NCBI RefSeq assembly: GCF_001298265.1
Contig: NZ_LGSZ01000050.1
Coordinates: forward strand, 62,001 to 126,000
Reading direction: 5' to 3'
Length of the DNA: 64,000 bases
Origin: Allobosea vaviloviae
GTDB taxonomy: Bacteria; Pseudomonadota; Alphaproteobacteria; Rhizobiales; Beijerinckiaceae
The notes beneath the pieces were generated by a model. It had not been told where the DNA came from. It made no database searches and saw nothing but the letters and a program-made list of their open reading frames with translations. Both the position numbers and the translations under genes were made by a program. Below, piece by piece: positions 53,254 to 61,863 of the stretch. The stretch's first letter is position 1. Each line of letters opens with the position of its first letter.

Positions 53254-55456
53254 CTTCGAGGTAGAGCCCACTCGCCTTGAGGGTAGCCGTGCTCAGGCCC
53301 ATCGGCGCCAGGATCGCGTCGAGCGCCTGGGAGACGCCGCCGGCCATGTCGCGCCCGCCGCAAACCATGATCTGGGCGCCGCGCCGCAGCAGCGCGGCCA
53401 GCTGCTGCGCGTCTTTGGCCAGCCTGTCCTGCACGTAGCCGCCCTCCGCAACACGCGAGAAGACGGCGTTCAGGGCGGATAGTCGCCCGTCGGCGATGCA
53501 AGAGGCGAGGTCGTCGCGGTAGAGGAAATCGGACGCCGGCGAACGCCCGCCCCAATAGAGATGCGCCTCGCGATGCGACCGGTTGGCGCGCAGGAAGCCC
53601 ATGAGCGGCGCGATGCCAGCCCCGGCGCCGATCAGGATCAGCGGGGCTGCGCTGGCATTGGGCCGGAAAGCCGGGTTGGCCTTGATGAAGCCGTCGATCC
53701 GGCCGCCGAGCGGCAGGTCGTTGAGAAAGCCCGAGCAGAGGCCGCCGGGCTGCTTGCGCACGCAGATCTCGAGGATGCCCTCGCGCGCCGACGAGGCGAG
53801 CGAATAATAGCGCGGTACCGTGCTGCCGGGCGGGAGGATGCCGACCAGATCGCCGGCCTCGAAGGGCGGCAGCGAGGCCGGGAACAGGCGCTTCCAAAGA
53901 GCGCGCCCGGCCGCGGCTCCCGGCAGGCGGAAGGTCAGGATGGCGGTCGGCGCCTGGACCTCGGCGCCGTAATCCACGCGCTTCACCAGTTCGAGCGCCA
54001 TGGTCTTCGGCCGTTCCGCGACATGGGCGAGCGTGAGCCCATGCCCGAGCGCCGTACCCAGCCTGTCCCCCCACAGCGCAAACGACTGGGACGATTGGCG
54101 GTCGATGCGGTCGATCTCGATCAAAGCCGGCCAGCCCCTCATGGCCAGGGCTGCGGCGACATCCTCGGCAAAGCGGCAGAATTGCGGGAAACTGCGATCA
54201 CCGAAGCCGAGCACGGCGACGGGCAGCTTCAACGCGCTGCGGTCGAGCCTCGCCAGAAAGCCGCTGGCGCTCGCGGGCGCGGTGCCGTCGCCATAGGTCG
54301 CGGTCAGGATCAGCATCCGCGCGGCTTTCGGATAGGCGCGCGCCAGCGCGTTCATCGGGGCCGCGTGGACCTTGTGTCCGGCCTGCGTCAGCGCGGCATG
54401 GAGCGTCCTGGCAAAGCCCCAGGTGCTGTTGCCCTCGCTGCCGACGAGGATGATCGTGTCAGCCGCAGAGGCCGGACGGTTGTCGGCGATGCGGGGCAGC
54501 GAGCGGCGGCGCTGCCACCAGATCATCGCACCGGTGATCGCAAAGACCGGCACCGCCAGGGCAGACAGCCCCAGCAGCAGGCCCAGCGGCCAGAGGCCCT
54601 GGCCGGTGTGCAGCATATAGATCGTCTCGTAGAGCTGCCGGGCCGTCGAATGCGGCTGGAAGGACAGCGCCTCGCCGGTGGCCGCATCGATCTGTGTGAC
54701 GCCGGCTGCGGTGGTCAGTCTGTAGGTGTCCGTCGGGTCGGCTGCATACGGAAAGGCGAGCTCGCGCAGATCGGCCAGGTCAACGGCCTGCAGCGCCGCG
54801 AGGCTGCCGACCGAGGCCCGCGCGCCACCGCCGCCGGATGCCGTAGCAACAGGTTCGGCCAAGCCGTCCGGGATCAACTCGAAACTGGTCAGCGATAGGA
54901 AACACCCCGTCAGCGCGGTCAGCAGCAGGCCGACGATAGCGAGGCGCCCGGCTTGAGCGTGCCAGCGTTGGCGGGCGTTGCCGCGGATTGGCTGCAGCAG
55001 CGCAGTCCAGCCGCCCAGGCGGGCAGCCAGCATCATCGCGCCAGTGATGGTGAGGACGACCATCGCCAAGGCGCCCAGGCCGGCCGCGATGCGACCAGCC
55101 GTGCCCAGCAGCAGCGAGCGGTGCAAGTTGGTGATGAAGCGGATGGTCGCGGATGGTGAGTGTGGCCCGATGACACGACCCGTCGCGGGATCGGCCAGAT
55201 CGGCACCGGCCTTGTCGCCGTCGAAATAGCTGACGACGACCGAGCCGGAAGCCGTCTTCGTGATCTTGTCGATCTCGGCATGCTGCGCCTGGGCGGCCTC
55301 GGCCAGAGCCGCGACGCTGATCGTTCCCGTGACGACCGACGACGCTGCGAAGCGCTCCAGCGCCGGCTGAACGGACAAGACCGCGCCGGTCAGTGCCAGA
55401 ACCGCGACGAGCAGCGCGGCGACGAGGCCGGGCAGGGAGTGGATCTGGCGCAGCAT
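53243..55456 (-). CDS. PepSY-transmembrane / flavodoxin / FNR fused reductase
   Basis: This 737-residue protein combines three parts. A PepSY-associated membrane domain (residues 1 to about 325) has at least four helices, an HRSLLLGTAGR segment and a late YMLHTGQGLWPLG. A flavodoxin domain follows (about 335-480; VGSEGNSTWGFA, GDGTAPASASGF), then a ferredoxin-NADP-reductase-like domain similar to the CysJ C-terminus (about 505-737). The FNR-like part has RYYSLAS for FAD and GAGAGIAPLMGFLRAN plus CGGRDMA for NADPH. It can therefore carry electrons from cytoplasmic NADPH through flavins to the membrane and outward. The gene lies between DUF2271 and apbE, indicating delivery to a flavinylated periplasmic carrier. 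Confidence 0.9.
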   Translation of the reverse strand: MLRQIHSLPGLVAALLVAVLALTGAVLSVQPALERFAASSVVTGTISVAALAEAAQAQHAEIDKITKTASGSVVVSYFDGDKAGADLADPATGRVIGPHSPSATIRFITNLHRSLLLGTAGRIAAGLGALAMVVLTITGAMMLAARLGGWTALLQPIRGNARQRWHAQAGRLAIVGLLLTALTGCFLSLTSFELIPDGLAEPVATASGGGGARASVGSLAALQAVDLADLRELAFPYAADPTDTYRLTTAAGVTQIDAATGEALSFQPHSTARQLYETIYMLHTGQGLWPLGLLLGLSALAVPVFAITGAMIWWQRRRSLPRIADNRPASAADTIILVGSEGNSTWGFARTLHAALTQAGHKVHAAPMNALARAYPKAARMLILTATYGDGTAPASASGFLARLDRSALKLPVAVLGFGDRSFPQFCRFAEDVAAALAMRGWPALIEIDRIDRQSSQSFALWGDRLGTALGHGLTLAHVAERPKTMALELVKRVDYGAEVQAPTAILTFRLPGAAAGRALWKRLFPASLPPFEAGDLVGILPPGSTVPRYYSLASSAREGILEICVRKQPGGLCSGFLNDLPLGGRIDGFIKANPAFRPNASAAPLILIGAGAGIAPLMGFLRANRSHREAHLYWGGRSPASDFLYRDDLASCIADGRLSALNAVFSRVAEGGYVQDRLAKDAQQLAALLRRGAQIMVCGGRDMAGGVSQALDAILAPMGLSTATLKASGLYLEDVY

Positions 55457-55474
55457 GGCGAAATCCCGTCCCGA

Positions 55475-55954
55475 TCACATGTCGAAAGTCAGGGATTTCA
55501 CATAGCCACGGCCTGCGACCGCCTTGCCCGCGCCCGCCGTCGCCAGCGGCGTAACCGCATCGCCAGGGACGTCGTTTTCGTTTTCCACGGCGCTGTCGAC
55601 GCGGATCTGGTAGCCGGCGTCGATCAACGCATCGGCAATCTCGACGCTGACTGTGAGCGACTGCCCGCTGCCGACGCTGGCGCCGGTCGTGCCGTCGATC
55701 TTGCCGCCCGACAGGCGGTTCCAGGCACTGAGATGCTTGTGATACTTGGCCTTGCCGCCGGCGATCCGGACCGTCTTGGCGAGCTTGCCCTGGGGATCGG
55801 TGATGTAGATCGCCAGATAGGCGCCGTCCCCGCCATAGGGCTTCAATGTCGTGGTGATGCGGACGGGCCGCGCCTCGGCGACGGCGCTGTGCGCGAGGAT
55901 GCCGGCGAGACCGAGCGGGAGGGCGAGCGCCAGGGCGCGGGCGAAGGATATCAT
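55475..55954 (-). CDS. DUF2271 protein with an ApbE flavinylation motif
   Basis: This 159-residue exported protein has a signal peptide (ALALALPLGLAGILAHSAVA). The DUF2271 domain contains YLAIYITDPQGKLAKTVRI and KYHKHLSAWNRLSGG. The segment D87-G-T-T-G-A-S93 matches the consensus Dxx[S/T]GA[S/T] used by ApbE to attach FMN. I infer a periplasmic one-electron or hydride carrier reduced by the PepSY-FNR enzyme encoded next. GGAGAG is the ribosome-binding site. It is first in the operon DUF2271, reductase, apbE, and a conserved box lies 49 bases before its start. Confidence 0.88.
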   Translation of the reverse strand: MISFARALALALPLGLAGILAHSAVAEARPVRITTTLKPYGGDGAYLAIYITDPQGKLAKTVRIAGGKAKYHKHLSAWNRLSGGKIDGTTGASVGSGQSLTVSVEIADALIDAGYQIRVDSAVENENDVPGDAVTPLATAGAGKAVAGRGYVKSLTFDM

Positions 55955-56003
55955 GGCAACTCTCCGGGTTGCGGAAGCGATGCGTGGAGAGATGCGCCGC
56001 GAA

Positions 56004-56020
56004 GCTGACAGCGACCTGAA
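56004..56020 (-). promoter_or_regulatory. regulon box A, upstream of the DUF2271 operon
   Basis: Read toward the gene it is TTCAGGTCGCTGTCAGC. TTCAG and GTCAG are direct half-sites 11 bases apart, the spacing bound by OmpR/PhoB-type response regulators. It ends 49 bases before the DUF2271 start codon. Matching boxes precede the response-regulator and small PepSY genes. Confidence 0.7.
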
Positions 56021-56038
56021 AACGATCGAGAAAGACGC

Positions 56039-57394
56039 TCAGCCGGCTTTCAGCGTCGCGGCGGGGAGCTGTACCGCAACCTCGAGTCCGTCTTCCTGTC
56101 CCGAGGCGGGCGAGACGAAGGCGATCTCGCCGCCGATCCCTTGCGTGATCGCCTGGACGATCGACAGGCCCAGCCCCGCTCCCTCGACCATGGTCGTGCC
56201 GCGCACGAAGCGCTGCGTCATGGTGGCGAGAATCGCCGGTTCCAGAACCGGCCCGGGGCTGACGACGCTGAAACGCCCGTCATCCGTCAGCGCTACGCGC
56301 ACCGGCTCGCTGGCATCACCATGCTTGAGGGCGTTCTCGATCAGGTTGCGTGCCAGGATCGCGAAGGCGTCCATATCCAGCGTCGAGACGAACCGGCCCG
56401 TCTGCGGCAGCGCGATCCCGACCGCGCCTTCAGCCGATAGGTCGTGCAGGACGAGGCGCAGCGCCGGCACGAGGTCCTGCGGCGTTTCGCCGATCAGGCT
56501 GGCGCCTTCGGCCCGGGCGAGCTGCAGCAGCTTCTCTGACAAGCGCGCCAGCCGCTTGAGTGCACTTTCGACCTCGACAGTTCGGGCGCGGGCTGAGCCT
56601 TCGGGCAGCTCTGCCCTGAGACGCTGTGCCTGCGCCAGCGCAGCAGCCACCGGCGTGCGGAGTTCATGGGCGCTGTTGGCCGTGAAGCAGCGCTCGGCGT
56701 CGAGCGCCCGGCGCAGCCGCGCCATCAGGGCGTTCACCGCGTTTTCCACCGGCGCGATTTCTGATGGCAGGTGGCTGACGGACACCGGTGCGAGATGACC
56801 GCTGCCGCGCGCCTCGATCTCGTGGCGAAAGGCGACGATCGGGCGCAAGGTCACGGCGACCAGCACCCAGGTCCCGGCGATGCCGAGCGGGAGCAGGAGG
56901 ACCAGCGGCCAGGCGAGCATCTTGATCGCATCGCGGACCGCCTTCTGGCGATGTCCGGGACGCTCGGCGGCCGTGACGATGATCGTGCCGCTGACGGCAA
57001 TCTCGGTATAGAGGCGCGAGCTCGGCCCATCGCTGAAGCCATGCGCCGGGTTCGGCGGAAACTGGGCCGGATCGGCGTCGTGGGATTGCAGCAACCGGCG
57101 TCCCGCCGCATCGCGCACGATATAGGTGATGTATTCGCGATGCGCGCCGACCGATGCGACCTGTTGCGGATCGGACCCGGCATCCGCCTCGCGAGCGAGA
57201 ATCTCCGTGTAGGCCAGCGGCAGCACCCGCTGCACCACCTCCTGCAAGGCGCTGTCGAAGACCTCGTCGATCTCCCGGCGCAACAACAGACCCGCGGCGA
57301 CCGTCGCCAGGAGCCACACCGCCATGACCCCGCCTGTCAGCGCCAGCGCGAGCCGACGCTGCAGGCTGCCCTTGGGCGGCCAGGCGGCGCGCAT
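56039..57394 (-). CDS. two-component sensor histidine kinase
   Basis: This 451-residue inner-membrane kinase has membrane helices at about residues 17-38 and 160-182 enclosing a periplasmic sensor of about 120 residues with no recognised fold. A HAMP-like linker follows, then the HisKA dimerisation domain with phosphoacceptor H243 in FTANSAHELRTPVAAAL. The HATPase domain has NLIENALKHGD and GAGLGLSIVQAITQ. It is most like QseC/PmrB-type kinases. Its ATG overlaps the response-regulator stop by one base. Location beside the flavin-reductase operon and shared boxes indicate that it controls that operon. Confidence 0.93.
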   Translation of the reverse strand: MRAAWPPKGSLQRRLALALTGGVMAVWLLATVAAGLLLRREIDEVFDSALQEVVQRVLPLAYTEILAREADAGSDPQQVASVGAHREYITYIVRDAAGRRLLQSHDADPAQFPPNPAHGFSDGPSSRLYTEIAVSGTIIVTAAERPGHRQKAVRDAIKMLAWPLVLLLPLGIAGTWVLVAVTLRPIVAFRHEIEARGSGHLAPVSVSHLPSEIAPVENAVNALMARLRRALDAERCFTANSAHELRTPVAAALAQAQRLRAELPEGSARARTVEVESALKRLARLSEKLLQLARAEGASLIGETPQDLVPALRLVLHDLSAEGAVGIALPQTGRFVSTLDMDAFAILARNLIENALKHGDASEPVRVALTDDGRFSVVSPGPVLEPAILATMTQRFVRGTTMVEGAGLGLSIVQAITQGIGGEIAFVSPASGQEDGLEVAVQLPAATLKAG

Positions 57395-58083
57395 CACAGC
57401 GGGCTCCTGCCCGAGCCCGCCAGGGCGGCGGCGCCCAGCCGATAGCCCATGCCGCGAACGGTTTCGATCACCTCCGCTCCGAGCTTCTTGCGCAGGCGCC
57501 CGACATAGACCTCGATCGTGTTGCTCTCGACCTCGGTATCGAAAGTGTAGAGCCGCTCTTCGAGCAGCGCCTTGGAGTGCAGCATGGTCGGGCGCTGGAT
57601 GAAGGCGTCGAACAGGGCCCATTCGCGCGCGGTCAGGGAGATCGAGCGGCCGTCCCGGACGATGCTGCGCGCCGCCAGATCCAGCGTCAGCCCGCCGATC
57701 TGCATCAGCGGATTCGGGTTGCCGCCATAGCGGCGCGCAACCGCGCTCAGGCGCGCCGACAGTTCCGCCAGATCGAAGGGCTTGACCAGATAGTCGTCGG
57801 CACCGGCGTTGAGCCCGGCGATCCGATCGGAGACCTGGTCGCGCGCCGTCAGGATGATCACCGCGGTCGTATCGCCAGCCTGTCGGCGGCCGCGCAGGAA
57901 ATCGAGACCGTTGCCATCGGGCAGCATCAGATCGAGCAGGATCAGGTCGTAATGCGCCAGCCGGACAAACTCGCCGGCGTCCGCCAGCCGTTTCGCCCAG
58001 TCGACGCCATGACCGTCGGCGGCGACCTGGTCGCGCACGGCAGAGCCCAGGATCGGGTCATCCTCGACGAGGAGCACGCGCAT
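57394..58083 (-). CDS. OmpR/PhoB-family response regulator
   Basis: This 229-residue protein has a receiver domain with acidic pocket VEDD, phosphoacceptor D51 in LILLDLMLPDG and conserved Lys101 in YLVKPFD. A winged-helix trans_reg_C domain follows (LTAREWALFDAFIQRP, ESNTIEVYVGRLRKKLG, VRGMGYRLG). The start used, MRVLLVEDDP, has GGAGG 11 bases upstream. The alternative ATG nine codons earlier would place the start only 15 bases from a conserved box. It is first of the regulator-kinase pair, and is probably autoregulated through box B. Confidence 0.94.
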   Translation of the reverse strand: MRVLLVEDDPILGSAVRDQVAADGHGVDWAKRLADAGEFVRLAHYDLILLDLMLPDGNGLDFLRGRRQAGDTTAVIILTARDQVSDRIAGLNAGADDYLVKPFDLAELSARLSAVARRYGGNPNPLMQIGGLTLDLAARSIVRDGRSISLTAREWALFDAFIQRPTMLHSKALLEERLYTFDTEVESNTIEVYVGRLRKKLGAEVIETVRGMGYRLGAAALAGSGRSPL

Positions 58084-58125
58084 GTCTTTGGCAGCCTCCG
58101 GAACGCTCATCGGTTATGGCACGAA

Positions 58126-58142
58126 GCTGACAGCAGGCTGAA
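58126..58142 (-). promoter_or_regulatory. regulon box B, upstream of the response regulator
   Basis: Read toward the gene it is TTCAGCCTGCTGTCAGC, ending 42 bases before the response-regulator ATG. Both half-sites and the following TTCG match box A. Its presence suggests autoregulation of the two-component operon. Confidence 0.68.
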
Positions 58143-58159
58143 CGCATTCGCGCCGGCCA

Positions 58160-58176
58160 TTCAGGTGAGCGTCAGC
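58160..58176 (+). promoter_or_regulatory. regulon box C, upstream of the small PepSY gene
   Basis: The sequence is TTCAGGTGAGCGTCAGC, ending 49 bases before the PepSY ATG, the same distance as box A. It faces box B across 17 bases in the divergent promoter region, with opposite orientation, so each box keeps the same polarity relative to its gene. Confidence 0.68.
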
Positions 58177-58225
58177 TTGGCATGATTGACAACATCATCG
58201 CCGCCCTGCGCGGAGGAGACATCCG

Positions 58226-58501
58226 ATGAAGCCCATCCTGTCCATCACGGCGCTGACGGTCCTCGTCGGCCTTGCCACTCCCGCACTCGCCAGCCAGCGC
58301 TGTTCGGCGCCCATGGCGGAGTGGAAGCCGCGCGAGGCGCTGGTCGACAAGCTGCGCGCCGAAGGCTGGACCATCCGCCGGATCAAGACCGACGACGGCT
58401 GCTACAAGGTCCGTGCCGTCGACGCCGAGGGGCGACGCGTCAAGGCGAAGTTCGACCCCGCTACGCTGGAGCGCGTCGTGCGGGACGGAGACGACGACTG
58501 A
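58226..58501 (+). CDS. small periplasmic PepSY-domain protein
   Basis: This 91-residue protein has a signal peptide (ILSITALTVLVGLATPALA). A single PepSY-like domain follows: PREALVDKLRAEGWTIRRIKTDDGCYKVRAVDAEGRRVKAKFDP, about residues 35-78, with cysteines in SQRCSAP and DGCYK. Small PepSY proteins of this kind are commonly encoded next to PmrAB/QseBC-like two-component systems, as here. GGAGGAGA is the ribosome-binding site. The shared upstream box makes it part of the same regulon as the DUF2271-reductase-ApbE operon. A role as a periplasmic modulator is inferred. Confidence 0.88.
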   Translation: MKPILSITALTVLVGLATPALASQRCSAPMAEWKPREALVDKLRAEGWTIRRIKTDDGCYKVRAVDAEGRRVKAKFDPATLERVVRDGDDD

Positions 58502-58616
58502 GGTTTCACTGACAGCTCTCATCGGACGAGCGCCGTATCGGACAAGACAGGTCGTCTTGGTCCATGGTGCCCGCCGGGCCGGCTTCCGCCTCCGGCGAAC
58601 CGGAAGGACCGACATC

Positions 58617-59312
58617 ATGCACCCGCTCCACCGCGAGAACCATCTGGTCGATCGGATCGGCTGGCTACGGGCCGCCGTGCTCGGCGCCAATGACGGCATC
58701 ATCTCGACGGCGAGCCTCGTCGTCGGCGTCGCGGCCGCCGCCAAGAGCGCCGAGGAGGTGATGGTCGCGGGCGTCGCCGGGCTCGTTGCCGGCGCGATGT
58801 CGATGGCGGCGGGCGAATACGTCTCCGTCAGTTCGCAGTCCGACACCGAGCAGGCCGATATGGGCCGGGAGCGTCGCGAGCTCGCCGAGCAGCCCGAGGC
58901 CGAACTCGCCGAACTGACGCAGATCTATGTCGATCGCGGCGTCGAGCCGGGTCTGGCCCGGCAAGTCGCCGAGCAGATGACGGCGAAGGACGCCTTTGCG
59001 GCGCATGCGCGCGACGAGCTGGGCCTCGCCGCGCACACCATCGCGCGGCCCGTCCAGGCGGCCCTGACCTCGGCCGCCACCTTCGCGGGCGGCGCTGCCA
59101 TCCCCCTGGCGATCGCCGTCATGGCTCCAGCCGGCTCGATCAGCTGGGCGGTCTCGGGCGGCTCGCTGGTTTGCCTGGCCGTGCTGGGTGCGCTCGGCGC
59201 CCGCATCGGCGGCGCCGACCTGGCCACGCCGACGATCCGCGTCACCTTCTGGGGCGCCTTCGCCATGGCCGCGACCTGGGGGATCGGCGCGCTCGTCGGG
59301 CATGCCGTTTGA
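58617..59312 (+). CDS. VIT1/CCC1-family iron/manganese transporter
   Basis: This 231-residue membrane protein belongs to the vacuolar iron transporter family. It has a family N-terminus (HRENHLVDRIGWLRAAVLGANDGIISTASLVVGVAAA), AGAMSMAAGEYVSVSSQSDTE with acidic metal-site residues, and a helical cytoplasmic metal-binding insert (about residues 80-145). Three more helices end GIGALVGHAV. Family members export Fe(II) or Mn(II) from the cytoplasm. AAGGA lies nine bases before the ATG. It is 115 bases after the PepSY gene on the same strand and might be co-expressed. Confidence 0.93.
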   Translation: MHPLHRENHLVDRIGWLRAAVLGANDGIISTASLVVGVAAAAKSAEEVMVAGVAGLVAGAMSMAAGEYVSVSSQSDTEQADMGRERRELAEQPEAELAELTQIYVDRGVEPGLARQVAEQMTAKDAFAAHARDELGLAAHTIARPVQAALTSAATFAGGAAIPLAIAVMAPAGSISWAVSGGSLVCLAVLGALGARIGGADLATPTIRVTFWGAFAMAATWGIGALVGHAV

Positions 59313-59524
59313 TCAGCCATCCATGTGACAGTTGGCGTTGAGCGATGCCGGTGCTTCGTTACCGCGCATGTTCGCGATGGCAGGCGGCTTCGATCTGCAG
59401 CCGATCGTGCGGAGCGCGCTCCTGGCTAGCGCCGATAACGCAAATCGACTGCTTGCTTGAAACCCAACCTTGCACACAACATCGGTTTGCCGGTTGATCC
59501 TTCAGCACGCGTTGGTGACGGCCA

Positions 59525-59944
59525 TTACCCGCTTTCCAAAATGCGGACCATCGCGCCATAGCCGCGCTGGCGCGCCATCTCGATGGGAGTCATTCCGTTA
59601 CGGTCGCCGATGTCCCGCCTGGCTCTGGCCGCGACGAGATGCATCATTGTGCGTTCATGCCGTTTGCCGCCATCGCCAAGGATGACAGCCTCGATCAGCG
59701 CGGTCCAAGCCGGGTTGTTGACATGGTCAAGCGGAGCTCCTGCGTCGATCAGCATCCTGACGATTTCGTCGTGGCCGAGATGAGCGGCGGCAATCAGCGC
59801 AGTGCCATCATAGGGGCTGGTGATCGCCCTGGGATCCACGCCGATCGCTAGAGCCACGCGCATCGTTTCGACATCGTCTGCCACGGCGGCGATCGTGACC
59901 GTGTCGTAGCGCTGGGCATCAAGGGCGCGCGGATCGGCCTCAGA
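59525..59944 (-). pseudogene. ankyrin-repeat protein lacking its 5' end
   Basis: The frame encodes at least three ankyrin repeats (DGTALIAAAHLGHDEIVRMLIDAGAPLDHVN; TALIEAVILGDGG; NGMTPIEMARQRGYGAMVRILESG) and a normal C-terminus. Family-like sequence (DPRALDAQRYDTVTIAAVADD) runs up to about 59,939, where it meets the recombinase remnant. The signal peptide and first repeat expected in related exported proteins are gone, and no good start codon remains; a GTG at 59,884 could give a 119-residue product. I treat it as truncated by the same event that removed the recombinase end. Confidence 0.75.
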
Positions 59945-61726
59945 TCAGCGCGCATTTTAGACGTGACGAACTTCTGCTTGAGCGCGTTGTTGCAGAAATG
60001 ACGCTGCGCGTGCGGCGCGAAGCCGAGCTTCGTTAGGCGGGCTCCATTCGTCATAGGACCGATCTCCCAGGGGGCTCTTGGAGGACGGCGATACGAGTTC
60101 GGGAAAGAGCCTCGGCTCCTTGATGGCCTTGAGCGCCTCGACGTAGTCGAAGAGTCCGAGCCGCAGCAGTTCAGGATGAAGGGTCAGCTGGCGCTCTGAC
60201 TGATCATTCCTCAAGAGACCCAAGGAATTTGGCTGGACCCAGATGTGCCGGGGCCCCTTATCTATAACGACGTCTTCCAGCTCCAGACCGAAGAACTCTT
60301 CCCGGCAGACCATGGTAGTGGGCGAACATCGGCCCGAAGTAAGCCGCTCGATGAAAAACGCGTGGGCCGGACGTGAAGAGGTCATCCCATGCTGCACAGC
60401 CGGTGTAGATTGGCTGCAGGAGAATCGTCTCAAACACGTCGATGGTCGGGATTTTGCGATCGTTGCGCCCACGGCCCTTCGGGGTGGCCCGGAAATCCGA
60501 GAAGGTCAGATCGCGGTCGACAGCAATACCGGCTTTCCGTGCCCGAGCCAGCAGCTGGTCAAAAACGAAAAATGCTTGTTACGGGTCTTACCCTCGAGCC
60601 CGACGGTGCTGGCCGGCAGGGCTGCCCAGCGCTTACGCAGGTCGGCGATCGAGCGTGCCTTGTCAGCCGGCGCCTTACCATAGCTCTTGCCCATTCGCCG
60701 CAGGAACGTGTCGAATGCGTCGATATCGGCGAGGCTCAGCGCTGCCAGGTCGGAGATCCTGCGCTCATCGGTTAGAAAGCGGTCGAACAGATCGACGATC
60801 ATCCGCGCCTGCCGCACCATCTTGTCATCCCAGGACTTGTCCTGAGTGCGGTCGTTGATGAGCCTCTCGCCGACGTCGGAGATGGTCAGACACGGTGCAG
60901 TCGCCAGCGCTGGACATGATGACGCAGTCGGCGCCAGGCGAAGAGAATCCGTCTTTGGGATCACCTGAGAATCGGCCGTATAGGCCGGTGACTGCTCCAC
61001 GGGCGGCACTTGCGTCGTCTCGCCAAGCCGCTGCGTCCATGCGATGCTGCTGACGTGGCCCTTCGCGCGCTCGATCAGGGCTTCAAAATCGCATTCGTCC
61101 TCCATCTGCGGCTTCGTCCGGAAGGCAGCCTCGCTCTCGGCGCGAGCGAAGAACGAGAGCGCCCTGTCGATGTTGTCGTTGGTCGGAGCCGCGCCGATCT
61201 CAGAGAGGGCGCGGGCGGCCGAGAAGCGCATATGGGCGGCCTGCTTGGGCGAGGTGTACCATTCCACGAGTTCGCCGAGGGCATCGATTGTCGATGCAGA
61301 AAGGCCAGCAACATGCATGGCTTCCCGGTCTTCAGGGAGGACGATCGCGTGCAGACCCTCCTTCTCGATCAGCTTGTAAGCCCAGCCCTCGGCAAGGCGC
61401 ATTGCGGCATCGGATTCGGAGGGCGGCCGGTAGGCGCCGTCCAGCGTGTAGTGCGCCCGCCGGATGACCTCCTGATGGATCCGCAACGACCTCATGAAGA
61501 GAGCCTGGAGCTACTCTCCAGAAACCCAGGCGTCGGGGCTGCTCATCGTCATTTGTTCAAAGACTGCATCGAGTTGCGCTGCGATATACCGCGCAGAAAT
61601 ATGTTCGCGGGTCCTTAAATTGATGACGAGAAAGCGCCGGCTGAGTCGCCTCGCGACCGCATGCGGAAGCCGTCGGCGCCAGTAGTAGACGGCGCCACGG
61701 CGTTCGAGATGGGATGCAACCGACAC
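59941..61726 (-). pseudogene. tyrosine recombinase (DUF6538-type integrase), multiply disrupted
   Basis: Joined across frames, the pieces form a phage-type integrase. The N-terminal DUF6538-like domain is MSVASHLERRGAVYYWRRRLP, then a core-binding SAM-like domain (VRQARMIVDLFDRFLTDERR) and a catalytic part including FHRAAYFGPMFAHYHGL, ELEDVVIDKGPRHIWV and PHAQRHF with the HxxR box. Lesions seen are an in-frame TAG at 61,511-61,513, frameshifts near 60,545, 60,300 and 60,020, and loss of everything after RADL, including the catalytic tyrosine. Upstream lie tRNA-like attachment fragments. It is certainly inactive. Confidence 0.88.
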
Positions 61727-61786
61727 GTGTTAGCCCCTGTGCCAGACAGATGTGTCATACCTCTGTGCCATAATGGTCGGGTTGAG

Positions 61787-61863
61787 CCCCCAGCCAAGTA
61801 CACATCAGCAGCAATCTCAGGGACTTAAGTACCGTAGCCACCTAAATGGCTGGGGGACTAGGA
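61787..61863. other. attachment-site remnant: fragments of a tRNA-Gln 3' end
   Basis: On the plus strand TGGCTGGGGGACTAGGA at 61,847-61,863 is the reverse complement of the CCA-bearing 3' terminus of a typical alphaproteobacterial tRNA-Gln. A shorter copy of the same end, CCCCCAGCCA, lies inverted at 61,787-61,796. The sequence beyond does not continue as tRNA. Tyrosine recombinases commonly use tRNA 3' ends as attachment cores, and the recombinase remnant begins 61 bases to the left. The tRNA identity is from memory of the sequence class, not a search. Confidence 0.6.
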
